DNA from: Diphasiastrum complanatum
Taxonomy: Eukaryota > Streptophyta > Lycopodiopsida > Lycopodiales > Lycopodiaceae
NCBI GenBank assembly: GCA_029204225.1
Contig: CM055111.1
Coordinates: 29,858,790 to 29,922,789 of the forward strand
Direction: 5' to 3'
Length of the DNA stretch: 64,000 bases
How positions within the stretch are numbered: position 1 is the stretch's first letter; every line of letters starts with the position of its first letter. The translations under genes and the position numbers were made by a program. The notes beneath the pieces are model-generated. The model was not told where the DNA came from and did not search any database. It saw only the letters and a program-made list of their open reading frames with translations. Of the stretch, positions 1 through 10,165 are shown one piece after another.

Positions 1-353
1 TTCATCACTTCTCTGTACACTTTGAAAAATTTGGTTTCTTAGTGTTAGAAGTCTAGAAGTATTCTTTGCCTCATAGATGGACTTGAGAGTATCCCAAGCA
101 TCTTTGGCATAAGTACAAGAACCAATTTCTCTTAAGATGAGACATTCATCTTAATATAATGTAGAGCCATCCTAGCTCTCTTTTTGTACTTTGGAATTTC
201 TTGAGGAATTTGTGGTTCTTCTTCAATACCAAGTACAATATCCATCACATCTTGTAGTATTAAGACAGATTCCATCCTAACCTTCCAAATTGAGTAATTG
301 GAGGTTGACAATCTTTCACTTGCTTCTAATAGAAAGACACCCATTGAAGTCAT
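1..353 (-). pseudogene. Ty1/copia gag N-terminal fragment, broken
   Basis: Reading the minus strand from an ATG at 353, the protein begins MTSMGVFLLEASERLSTSNY and continues into the UBN2-type gag domain typical of plant copia elements. It closely matches the gag of the complete copia element at 32,672 (shared SIWKMRMESILILQD-like block and KKRARMALHYIKMNVS). At about 131 the frame breaks directly after MNVSS. The homologous sequence (CTRAKEAWDCLKTIYEAKNT-like) continues in another frame to the window edge, so a small deletion disrupted it. Only the gag start is present; the rest lies outside the window or is lost. Gag would form the cytoplasmic particle, but this copy cannot. Confidence 0.85.
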
Positions 354-489
354 AAAGAATGATGGAAATAAAAAAAGATGGATGAAAAAATTGCTTATCT
401 TCTCACTATAGGAACCAATCAAGGACAAAAAACCAAATTCTATGTAAGACAAAGCAAACACCCCATCAACAACCGCCACTTCTTCTTTC

Positions 490-2357
490 GTGCAACCCCC
501 CACTCCAATTTCTGTTGTCGCTACCTCTCTTCCTATTCCATCCACATCTGTTTCTGTCTCCATCCCCATTTCTTCTATTGATACCACTCCTATTTCTCTT
601 CCAGTATCCACTACTCCATCCATCACCATCGCATCTTCCATCGCTCCTGTCGCCACCGTTGTTTCCATTCCATTAAATCCTTCTGATTCACAATTGTCCC
701 CCGACACTCTGGCATGGATGCAAGTTATCAATTTTTCACCCCCACGCCAGACACTTTCTGCTCCATCCTCACCTTCTTCCGTACTCCACACCACCCTCCA
801 GTTTCCCTCTGTTCCTCCCATCCTCACGTTTGGACAAACCGTCCTCACCCCTGTTTCCACAGTTATTTCTCAAACCCCACCCACTTTGCCAACAAAGGTT
901 GTCGAGGGCAACCAACCGCAGTGTTTGTACCATCGCCAGATTGGAGTGATCCTATTGCCCCAGATGGCATCAGGTCCAATGAGAACCTGATAGAAGATAA
1001 TGACGACGAGATTTCACAAGTCGTCGGAGCCGATACAACACAAGCCCCTGCTAGTGCCAATGTACCGACTGCTTCCACAGATCTAACGATGGCATACCAA
1101 ACTCTGGGGAAATACATCCTGGATGCGGTAGTAGCCAAAGCTATTTTGGAAAGCACGGTACTACATTTGGCGACAAGTAATACACAGCTGTGAGCAGACC
1201 TCACCAAGCTGCAACAAGAGCTGATTTTGGCTCAGCAACACGAACAAGCAGGGCACCAGGAGATTGCCAAACTGCAGGAGAAGGAGGAGGACCTCAACAA
1301 ATATATCCATAGCCTCTCCAACATGCTAATTGAGGCCTCCACGAAGGTGCGGGAGCTTCAAGCTGAAGCGTCCCAACGGCTTGCCCCCATCCAGGCACAG
1401 CTTACCCTTTTGGAAGCAGAGAATACGTGCCTGGGGACGAAGGTCAAAGCCCTACAAGATGAAAAGCTCGTCTGGTTAGCACAACTTGCATCGGACTCAA
1501 GGCCGCTTTCTCAATCATAGATAAATCTTCTACACGTCAGGTGCAGATTTATAGCCAAACCTTAAACAGCTACCAGGCAGAGTTCAACAAGTATCGGGCA
1601 AGCGCAACTCATGAGCTCGCCCAGACCAAGCAAGCCCTCAAGGCGTGCCAAAAATTCATGGACGTGAAGGCCCACCCCAACCCCGTGGTAATTCCACCGC
1701 CACCTAATTTTGACGCTGCACAAGCTAGTACCAGCCAAGATCAGAGCCTACATGCAGCAGGGGAATCTCAACCAGATCAAGGGTCCGAAGGCCAAGACCA
1801 AGGGCAGATTGATGCGGCTGTTGAGATGCGAGACCAAGGCCAAGGCGCAACCACCAGCCAAAGCCAAGCCACATCATCTAGAGGTTCGCGTACGATATTT
1901 GCCAACCGGGCCTTCTGAAGACCAAAGTCCGTGGAGGAGAAAATCAATGAATTTTTATCAAAGTATCTCCACGAGTCATCAAGAGGCAGCTGGCAGAAAT
2001 CGTTCTCAGCTCAGACCATAAAGGGAAATGAACTGCAAGCATTACCCATCCATAAAGGGATCAAAACTAAATGAGACAATTTTCTCCCATCCATATTCTT
2101 TGATGTTAATAAGGCGCTACCTTTAGACAAAGTCGAAGATCAGCTGCCAATAGCTCGTGTATATTACCGAGCTACACTTTTGGGTGATCCATGGACATGT
2201 CGATTCCAAACATGGATCGACCAAGATTGGCTGCGGGGGGTCCACAAGTCTCTTCACAAGCCAAAGGACTTGAAAAAATTGGACCGCCTCAACTTTATGG
2301 AGGACGTCACCACCTACCTCATCCAACAAAGGCGAGCGAAGAAAACGCTCTACTAAA
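490..2357 (+). pseudogene. LTR-linked coiled-coil protein family, copy A (broken)
   Basis: I do not recognise this as a named family. The readable pieces in order are: a Pro/Ser/Thr/Val-rich low-complexity stretch (490-990); an acidic linker (about 970-1,190); a long heptad-like coiled coil rich in Q, E, K and L (about 1,090-1,660, interrupted by a TGA at 1,191-1,193 and a TAG near 1,518); a Q/G/D-rich tail (1,680-1,918); and a C-terminal segment (about 2,130-2,357) ending in an LNFMEDVTTYLIQQRR-like motif before a TAA. Copy B (3,340-6,014) shows the same order and recognisable local similarity: LNKYIHSLSNML against LINYISSLQNAL, and FMEDV..YLI..RR against FMEKV..HLI..RR. The frame stops about 45 bp before the LTR at 2,403, as a retroelement internal ORF would. 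The N-terminal domain seen in copies B and C is missing here. No protease, RT or integrase is present. It could be the gag or accessory ORF of a non-autonomous LTR element. Confidence 0.6.
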
Positions 2358-2402
2358 CAGGCAGAGTGCCGAGGGACCGACACTACTTCAGGCCGTGGGT
2401 CC

Positions 2403-3210
2403 TGTTGGGGGTATTCCCAACAAAGTGTAAAATAAATAAAATCATCCAATAAAATGTGTTGCGAGGGCATGGCATCATGTGTGTATAAGCCCATGGCCCA
2501 ATGAGCACGCAAATAAAGCTGTAAATAAAATCCTTGGAATTAAAATAAAACTAGAGGCCCAATGTCATTTTTAGACTTAGAGATTACTTTTTAGAGTTGG
2601 ATCCAAATTGGGACTCACATGAATCATGTGATTTCTAATGTACTTTTTGTGGACCCTTGGATCAAGTTGGGTCCAAGATGAATGGATACGATCATTTTGA
2701 ATACTACCCAATAGGATTGAGGGGCAAGGGCCTTCCCCATTTTATAAAAAGACACCATTTGTACAATATTTCCATGCTTAATTAGAAGGAGGAAACTCTA
2801 CCAATTTTGGAAGAGAAGCATCCTCATTTGCAATTCAATGCTTGCTATTGCTCTTGTTGTTTTCAATTGCTTTCAAGTTCTTGCTTTTTGGTTTCAATAG
2901 TTTATGTTTCTCCTTTAGCAAGCATAATGTGCATTTGAGCTAACCTCCACCCTCACTCTCTATCTCTCTCTCCTTCTCTCTTCTCTTCTCAATCTCTTCT
3001 TTTCTATCCCTTTCCTTCACCCAAATCATGATGAATGTTAGTGTAGAGGAGTAGAGTTAAAGGAGAATAGTGTTAATGGTGAGTAGAGTTAAGAGAGAAA
3101 GTAGGAAACTAACTAAATGTAGTATCTATGCATAGTTAGGTACCTATCTAGTGATCTAACCCTTGTTGATAGGCGGGAGGGCTATACTATGTAAGATCTT
3201 CGACCCTACA
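2403..3210 (+). repeat. LTR (plus orientation) downstream of copy A
   Basis: The sequence starts TGTTGGGGGTATTC and ends near CGACCCTACA. It matches in inverted orientation the LTR at 21,857-22,606, which is followed by a classic gypsy primer-binding site, so its LTR nature is well supported. A TATA-like TTATAAAAAG at about 2,738 and pyrimidine-rich blocks (2,955-3,020) fit an LTR promoter and leader. It follows copy A of the coiled-coil family and looks like that element's 3' LTR. The 5 bases after it (acaag) could be one half of a target duplication; the other half was not found. Confidence 0.8.
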
Positions 3211-3339
3211 ACAAGCATGGTTACTCAGTGCATGACCCTTGCGGAGCCTCTATCACTGCAATGGGTATTCATGAGAGAGCCTTTCGGGTCGTATCAATAT
3301 GGATTTCATCACTCTTGCCTTCAATACGTGTAAGGAAGA

Positions 3340-6014
3340 GAAATTCAAATTCTAAATCACTTTCCAGGGAGCCACACACAAGGTGCGCATCACTAAGGCT
3401 GCCCTTGCAGCCCTAGGAATATCATCTCGTACGCAGGCCTCACCCAATCACAAGCATGCCAAACAAGCCATCAAGCCATTTATTGAACTCACCAACGATC
3501 TGCACTGGACCAATGATGGCTACCTTTTGGAAGCCATCACTGAGCCTTCCATCCACGCAGTTGCCCAGCTATTGATTAATCTCATGATGGTTGGCAACCT
3601 CAGGAAACATGATAGTGAAATCCCACACTAAGTTGGCCAAAGCCCCTCTTGAACCATATAATTGGTTCAAGACTGTGTCTGGTGAGCTCAAACAAGCTAT
3701 TAAGGCCAATACTAAGTAGCAGTTTATTGCTGGCTCTTTATTGTCCCTTTTAGCCGCTTCTCACTTAGAAAATAGAATCCATGGCTTCCACCTAGATTCT
3801 GTGCTTTTGGTCTACGAAGAAGCACCAGCAGAATCATCTCATCAGGCCTCAAGCTCTCATAGTCGTTGTCGTCCACACAGCGAGATCGTAATTACTGACT
3901 CGCCTTCCACGTCACGACGTCGCAGTAGACATACCTCGTTAGCTGCACTTCCACCCCCTGTTGCTGTTCGCACTGAACTTCCCATCCCCCTAGCCTCTGA
4001 TGCTTCCCTCGCCTCTGCTCCCATACAAGGACAGTCTGTGACCATTGGGCCTACCATTCCTATCACAACTGTCCAGGCCGCCTCACCCCCGCACACCGAA
4101 GCCACCTCACCCAATACACAGTTCTTTATGGATATGTTCGATGATTCCGACTCCCTTGGGGCCACCGAACTCTTTGAAATGCCCCAGAGCCCAGTGCCCT
4201 TTGAACCCCAATCCCCTGGAAGAGGATGTGGACATATCCATGAATCTACTGTTGGTGTCGAAGATGCCAACCAACAACCTCACACACAAGAGACCCCAGC
4301 CACACTTCAAGTCAACACAACTGTCAAATCACCAAAATAGTTTGACACCATAGTTCCTGAAGGGTTTGAAGTGGAGGATATTTTTTAAGAAGAAGAGACC
4401 GTGGCACCTATTCCACGCCAACCAAAGACAGTACCATCAGGTCCTCCTACTGCTGCCGCCGCCACGACCATTGATTCTAGTGATGCTCTAGGGTTGGTTT
4501 CAAGCCTTGGACAAGTGATCCAGTCTATGCTGGATAAGAAGAAAGAAATGAGCAGAGAATCTCTGATCTGGGGTCCAAAAACACTCTGATCAGCAAGAAA
4601 ATTGTCCAACTGGATCGAGAATTGAAGATAGCCAAACAACATGAAGATAAGGCTGAAAGCAAAAAGAAGTTGGCCTAGCAACAAGCTGATCGCTTGATAA
4701 ATTACATCAGCTCCCTGCAAAATGCCTTAACAACCGCACATGATCAAGTAGATCAGGCAGTGCAAGATGCCAAGCAACAGGTGCAGCTGCTAAAGGGGCA
4801 ATTACAGATGTCTGAACAAGATCGCACATGGCTTCAAGATGAATTGGATGTGACCACCCTTGAGCGTGATGCCTATCTGCAAACGCAAATATCCGATCAT
4901 CCGGTCACACCGACGGAGATTGCGTATTTATTCAAAAAAGTGAAGACATACAAAGTGGCCCTTCAGGGATTCCAAGGCCGCTTTGATAGGTTCAAAGGAG
5001 CAACTTCAGCCGAGTTGGCCAAGGCAAAAGAGACCTTCACCGCCTATGAAAAAGAAGTCGCTCAAGTGTTGGAAGCCAGACCACAAATCCCCATCCCGGT
5101 CATGCCGCACTTCTCCCCCCCGCGCCAAGAAGTTGTACCAATGGATACAGGGATTGATTCGAGCATGGACCAGGGAGGGAGCTCCATATATAGCAGATCA
5201 ACTGCCAACCATACCAACAGTACAAGCGGGTCCATCCTCATCAAGGACAAGACCTCTATTCAGAAGGCCCATCAATGTCGAGGACCAGGTCCAGACCTTC
5301 TTCAAGCAACATCCGCATGCGTCCTCGCGTGGTGGATGGGTTCTGAAATTTAAGATCTCCGACATCGAGGTCGGCAAAGAGTTGGACAAAACACCTGCAC
5401 TGGGAGAGCAACCGACATGGAGAATCACGGTTTTTGAGAAAACTCCGAAATCAATTAGGAGTTACGTCGCCAGCCCTCGCCAGTTGCGGGTAGATCCCTA
5501 TTACGTGCCAATGCCACGAAGAAATAAATGGAAAGATTTGGGGTTGGCTATGGACAAAATCACCATCCATACACCCAATTGGCCAATCATTCATCAACCT
5601 TACAACTGGACCATTTCAATGTCGTGCTTTACAAGCATATCAGAGAGAGTATATCCACTCTCCAGATCCAACGGTGTGACAATCGGCAATGTTTGCTAAA
5701 GATCTAACTCTGTTGGCGTCCGTGGCAACCAAATGGGACGATTGTCTCCCTCCTTTGGCATTCGATCCAAATAAGCCGATGGCCTCAGAGCAAATCAAGG
5801 ATCAACTGTCGGTTGCTTGTCTCTACTTTTGTGTGGCTATGATGTAAGGCTCTTGGGAATCCTGCTTCACCTCATGGACAACCTCCAAGTGGATTACCAG
5901 AGCCCACTGTTGTTTCTTGTCCCGGATTTCAATACTGCACGCCTCGACTTTATGGAGAAGGTGCAACATCATTTAATCAATATTCGACGCGAAGCCAATA
6001 AAAGTCCCCAATAA
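3340..6014 (+). pseudogene. LTR-linked coiled-coil protein family, copy B (broken)
   Basis: This is the longest copy of the family. Order of pieces: an N-terminal domain (3,383-3,631, with WTNDGYLLEAI and later YNWFKTVSGELKQAIK around 3,655-3,715); a Pro/Ser/Thr-rich linker (3,741-4,340); a short acidic stretch; a coiled coil of about 200 residues (4,540-5,070) including LINYISSLQNALTTAHDQVD; a proline-rich spacer (5,080-5,150); a C-terminal domain (5,270-5,699 with TWRITVFEKTPKSIRSYVAS and PRQLRVDPYYVPMPRR); and a terminal LDFMEKVQHHLINIRRE segment ending at 6,014. In-frame stops and frameshifts (near 3,629, 4,340, 4,588, 4,678, 5,350, 5,697 and 5,848) make it a pseudogene. A purine tract (ttggtgggggata, about 6,050) and an LTR start follow directly. 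It has no pol domains. The N-terminal domain is also visible in copy C, so the architecture is not a chance ORF. Confidence 0.6.
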
Positions 6015-6064
6015 CTGCATATTGCAGGTGTCGTGGGACCGCCATCAGTTTTGGTGGGGGATAC

Positions 6065-6772
6065 TGTTGGAGGGTTTGCAGATCCCAAGGCAACCCTAAC
6101 CCTAGTTAATAAGTGAGAGGTATTTGGCACCCTGCATGTGTAACTTAAAAGTTAATAAAAGGACTTTAGGCCTTTTTGCAGTACTTTTAATGTCGTAGGG
6201 CCTAAATGTCTAGTTAGTGAATAAAGTTGGGTTTCCCTCTAATTTTGATGGTTCCCACACTTTTTTAAATTTGAATAAAAAGAGAGGCAAGACTGGACCA
6301 ATAGGATTCAGAGGCCAAGGTCCTCCTGTCTACTATAAAAAGGGACCAACTCGAGTTGCTCCTGATGTTCATTTTCTCATTTCAATAAAGCAGATTGGTT
6401 CTCTTTAGAAATGGATTGATGAATGTCTTTGCTCTTCCTCTCTTTTCCTCCATTTCTCATGCTTTCTTTGGATTTTGCTAATTGTTGGATTTGATCATTA
6501 TTGGTATTGCTATTTTTTATGCTTTTTGTGAGAGAGAAAGGGAGAGAAAGAAAGAGCAAGTTTCTATCATTGTTGTGGATTTAGGGTTAATGGATGTAGT
6601 GTTAATGCTTAGTGTTAATGGATGTTAGTGTTAGATCCTCCATTTATGTTGAAATCTGAACTATACTATCGCTCTCATGGGAACGAACCTACGCGTGACA
6701 ACTAACTTCATCTCCTTGATGCTAGATTGATTAGATCTTGGGTTGAGGATAGGCAAGGAAAGAAACCCACTG
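6065..6772 (+). repeat. LTR after copy B, truncated or abutted by a copia fragment
   Basis: It begins TGTTGGAGGGTTTGC right after a purine-rich tract. It contains TACTATAAAAAGGG (about 6,336-6,349), a good LTR TATA box, and ends near AAACCCACTGCA where copia sequence starts. Its second half is clearly similar to the minus-strand LTR at 60,405-61,110: shared ttctatcattgttgtgga, ctatcgctctcatggga and the gcgtgacaactaacttc block. Copy B is therefore attached to an LTR family found elsewhere in the window. No target-site duplication could be checked. Confidence 0.7.
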
Positions 6773-7614
6773 CACTCATTCAGAATTGATTCTTTCGAGA
6801 GTCATTACTATGTTGTTGCAGGAAGACACGCGGATGAATGAAGCCTTAAGTTTCTCAGTTGATTCTCTAGCCTTATACACCAACAAGAGCACGACTAAGT
6901 AGAAGAAGAAGAAAGGCCCAAAGAAATCAAAGCCAGACCAGAAACCATCACAGCACAAAGAACAGTCGAATCCGCAGACAAAGAAGAAGCTATTCTGCAG
7001 ATACTGCAAGCAAAACAACCACAAATTCAAGATTGTCGGATACTGCAAGCGAAGAACAACAACAAGGGGCAGTCGAATCAAGTGGAAAAAAAGCTGCAGA
7101 AGCTCCACAGCCTATTCAAGAAATGGATTATGATGCCTCCATGACCAGCCATCAAGGAGCATTTGGTGACAGTTCCTGGTTCCTAGATTCCGGAGCCACT
7201 CAGCACATGACTAGTCTTATTGGCTGTTTTGAGTCCTATACACCTTACAGTACCCAAAAATATGTTCACCTTGGTGATAATAGCACACAAGCTATTAAAG
7301 GTGAAGGCACTATAAGATTAAGCTTTGCAAATGATCAGTCTAAGCTACTCTCTAAAGTCATGTATGTACCAAATTTATCTACAAATCTGCTCTCTATAAG
7401 CAAAATCACAGATCTAGGACATAGAGTAGAATTCGAATGTGATCAGTGCAAAGTAGTTGATAGGACATGCAAGATCCTAGCACTCAGAAAGAGACATGGA
7501 TATTTGTATAAATTAAGTCATTGCTTTTCTGCCTCTAGTCAGACTCTCAATACTTCTATTCATGCAAATGAAGTTTTACTTTGGCATTATAGACTTGGTC
7601 ATTTGAATCAGCAA
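6773..7614 (+). pseudogene. Ty1/copia gag C-terminus, zinc knuckle and protease start (fragment)
   Basis: The fragment is nearly collinear with the minus-strand copia element at 30,464-31,168. It starts at the RVITMLLQEDT-like gag motif, passes through a Lys-rich tract with an internal stop (about 6,900) and a CRYCKQNNHKF zinc-knuckle remnant, then enters protease with SSWFLDSGATQHMTSL (the DSG catalytic triad at about 7,185-7,193). It continues through VMYVPNLSTNLLSISKITDL to LLWHYRLGHLNQQ, where the GAG-pre-integrase domain normally begins. Homology ends at about 7,614. A frameshift lies near 7,030. It abuts an LTR end on the left and an unrelated sequence on the right. Confidence 0.85.
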
Positions 7615-7673
7615 TTTCCGTGCAAAGAATTTACACATAAAACAAAGGTTATGTTCTGTTTTATCGATACCAT

Positions 7674-8420
7674 TCACGTAGAGAAAGTTAGTAAGCCATT
7701 GTAGTCATCATTGGCAATCCTATTCTTAGTAAAAGTAGCAATATTTTCATGAAGCCATTTACCCTTTCTAATATAGCCCAATGCGATATCTTTACAAAAA
7801 TCAGCATGCTCCTTTTTTGTAGTTTCGTCTAAATATGCATAAGAACGTAAAAGTTCCATAAGTTTAAGCCATCCGTCATAAGGTTCCGAAGCAACTTCTT
7901 TCACATTAGCTTGCCTTAGAGTAATATGGGCATCAGAAACAACAAGGGAAAGGATAGCAAGGGTAATACCATTTTCATTTTCCAAGCACACGAACACTTT
8001 TCTAATGTGCATATTACAAAAAATTTCTTCTTCTTCAAATTTTTCAACGAAATCATTAAGACGACTATAAAGATTTTTCACTAAGCTCAAAGTGTCTTTC
8101 TTCTTAAGAAACTCAAGATAAATCTTTACCCAGTCAATAGTCTCAAGCAGATCAATCAAGCATAGAATCTTATCCCCAGATCAGCAGAAGAACAAGTAGC
8201 CCTATCAATGTTAATGATATATTTATGCATCTACACGGCATTTTCCATACAACAAATCAGTGTTTGAACAAAATGGTTAGGCGAAGGGGCTCCCCATAAC
8301 CCAAAGAGATAGCATCCTAAAACCATCATGTGGACTAAACCATAAAAACAGACCTTTGCTAGCTTATGAATCGGATAAAAGGTAAAGGTTTCAGTACTAT
8401 CCCAACCAAGGAATATTTGA
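7674..8420 (-). pseudogene. Broken protein-coding remnant of unknown family (possible captured host or viral gene)
   Basis: An open minus-strand stretch from about 8,173 to 7,674 encodes roughly 165 residues with balanced, globular-looking composition and motifs such as LETIDWVKIYLEFLKKKDT, LARS-free helical segments, EPYDGWLKLMELLRSYAYLD and GYIRKGKWLHENIATFTKNR. Upstream on the same strand, after one frameshift at about 8,160, a second readable block extends to about 8,420 with a single in-frame TAG near 8,230. Together the two blocks suggest an older protein of 230 or more residues. It resembles none of the retroelement proteins in the window and I do not recognise it. Candidates are a host pseudo-exon or an old endogenous viral gene such as a coat or nucleocapsid type; the sequence alone does not decide. 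It is flanked by a copia fragment on one side and gypsy-associated DNA on the other. Confidence 0.4.
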
Positions 8421-9712
8421 ATTTAGACCACCAGGATGCATAGAGAGAGATACAAGACTGCACTTAGTTCCTCTTGACAAAGCAAGACTGAAACCTTTTG
8501 AAACCTTTATTCATAATCTAACAAGGTAAAATATAGTTGAAAACAAATAATTCCAGTAAAAATTCTTCTAACAATGATATCATGCCACCAAACTATGCCA
8601 AGGAATGTTGACGAACAATCCAAAAGGAGTTCCAGAGTTCAAATCCACCAGGAAAGCCAATATCAGAAGGTCAACAAAATTGCAGACTGGCCAACGAGCG
8701 AAGACCAAGCCCAGCATCTCCTCAACATATTTTACGACAACGGAAATAAAAGCATGGTTGAGTCAGCTCAAGAGTTAGATCTATCAATAATGTAATGTCA
8801 GACACCCTCAATTGGTGCACTGTACTCGCAAGCCAAAGGCGTGAGAAATAGAGATAGATCTAAAATACTGATGCGACTAAAATAAGAAAGGACCCGAGTA
8901 GTTTAAAATGCAATTAAAGTGTTCTACAGGTGAGAAGTTATCAGAGCAGTACAAAAGTACTACACTCCGGCTGATTAAGTTGTTGGCAAATATTCAAGAG
9001 ATGTTCAATGTATTTGAGCACGAATCGACAATTAGTTAATCTTATTCGCAAATTGTTCAGCCCTAGACAGAAGTCCTCAACAACTTAAGTCCAAATTATG
9101 GTTAAAGAACACGAATAGTTTTAGAACATGTTAGAAACTTATGTTTGTTACAAACAAGAACACACATCAATGACTCAATTTCTCAAACAAGGACTGCCAT
9201 CTTAGATGTATACATATAGTTCTATCAATGATCGTGAAAAATTGTACCAAATGTAAACGTTATTCGAGTGCTGAATACAAAGTGTTCATGGTGGACGAAT
9301 AAGATAGTTGTAAGACAATTTTTTAGAACATATTTACGGACATACAGCAAACGAATATAATTCGCTAAGGTGACTATCTGACCAGAGAGTGATTTATGAA
9401 ATGCAGTAGAGATTGCTAGTAGACTCAATGTCACTCACACTTAACAGTGCGGAGAATAGAGGTAAGGAAAAATAATTCTCAACACTCTATTCACTTCTTC
9501 AATCTCTCACAAATACATAAAGTCTTTCTCTCTCAATGATTGATACTGAAGCGTGTAGTCTATATATTTTCTACGAAGCGAACAAACACACCTCTATAGA
9601 CTACAAGTGCGTCGCTCCCTTGAAAAGGTCTAGTTAATAATTAGGTTGAATGGATGTTCAATTATACCATGAGAGGTATATTTAACTTAAGAGTTTAAAT
9701 TACTCTAGTTTA
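8421..9712. other. Gene-poor stretch, probably partly gypsy LTR
   Basis: No recognisable domain is seen. A 73-residue plus-strand reading frame at 8,574-8,795 (with KIADWPTSEDQAQHLLNIF) has protein-like composition but no family I know. The right part (to 9,712) is the flank into which the 9,713-15,361 element inserted. Because the other flank (15,362-15,605) reads as the start of a minus-strand gypsy LTR, this stretch probably contains the rest of that LTR. Its inner end was not located. Confidence 0.35.
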
Positions 9713-10165
9713 AGTTAGAAATCAGTTTTGATCTGATTCATTAGTATAAGCTCTAAATGTGATGATGTAATTGGTGTACAGTTTATTTGGTTTACTATAT
9801 ATGGTTGTGTTCGGGACGTGACCCATTAGGATATATCTATTTGTAGACGGCTACTTGGGTTAGCCGGGTAGCCACACGTAGGAAGAAATTAGCCTGTCCA
9901 GTGATTTTGAGTTCATTATGCTATACTCAAGGGCATGTCCTGGGTTTGTCAGTATATGTGGCCATATTGGGCCTAACTCTAGTTTGACAAGTGGTAGGCC
10001 AGTTTTGTGACAGCCCATGCAGTTTGGGGCTTTGCTATATGTACAGTGTTTCTTCATAATAGACTTAACTTTTGTTGTGCCATCTTTGAGAGCTTGTGAG
10101 GAGTGGCTATGGTGATTGTGTGATGTGATCTGCATACTACACTAGATCCTAACATAATTTCAACT
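9713..10165 (+). repeat. 5' LTR of the AG...CT element
   Basis: It is 453 bp, AGTTAGAAAT...AATTTCAACT, with near-matching inverted ends. It is nearly identical to the 3' LTR over most of its length, for example the shared block around ggcatgtcctgggtttgtc. The primer site starts at the next base (10,166), which fixes the 3' boundary. Confidence 0.85.

Noticed and set aside
132-860. Long minus-strand frame of 242 codons across copy A and the gag fragment
   Set aside because: Only the last ~70 codons are copia gag; the rest is the antisense of the Pro/Ser/Thr-rich linker of copy A.
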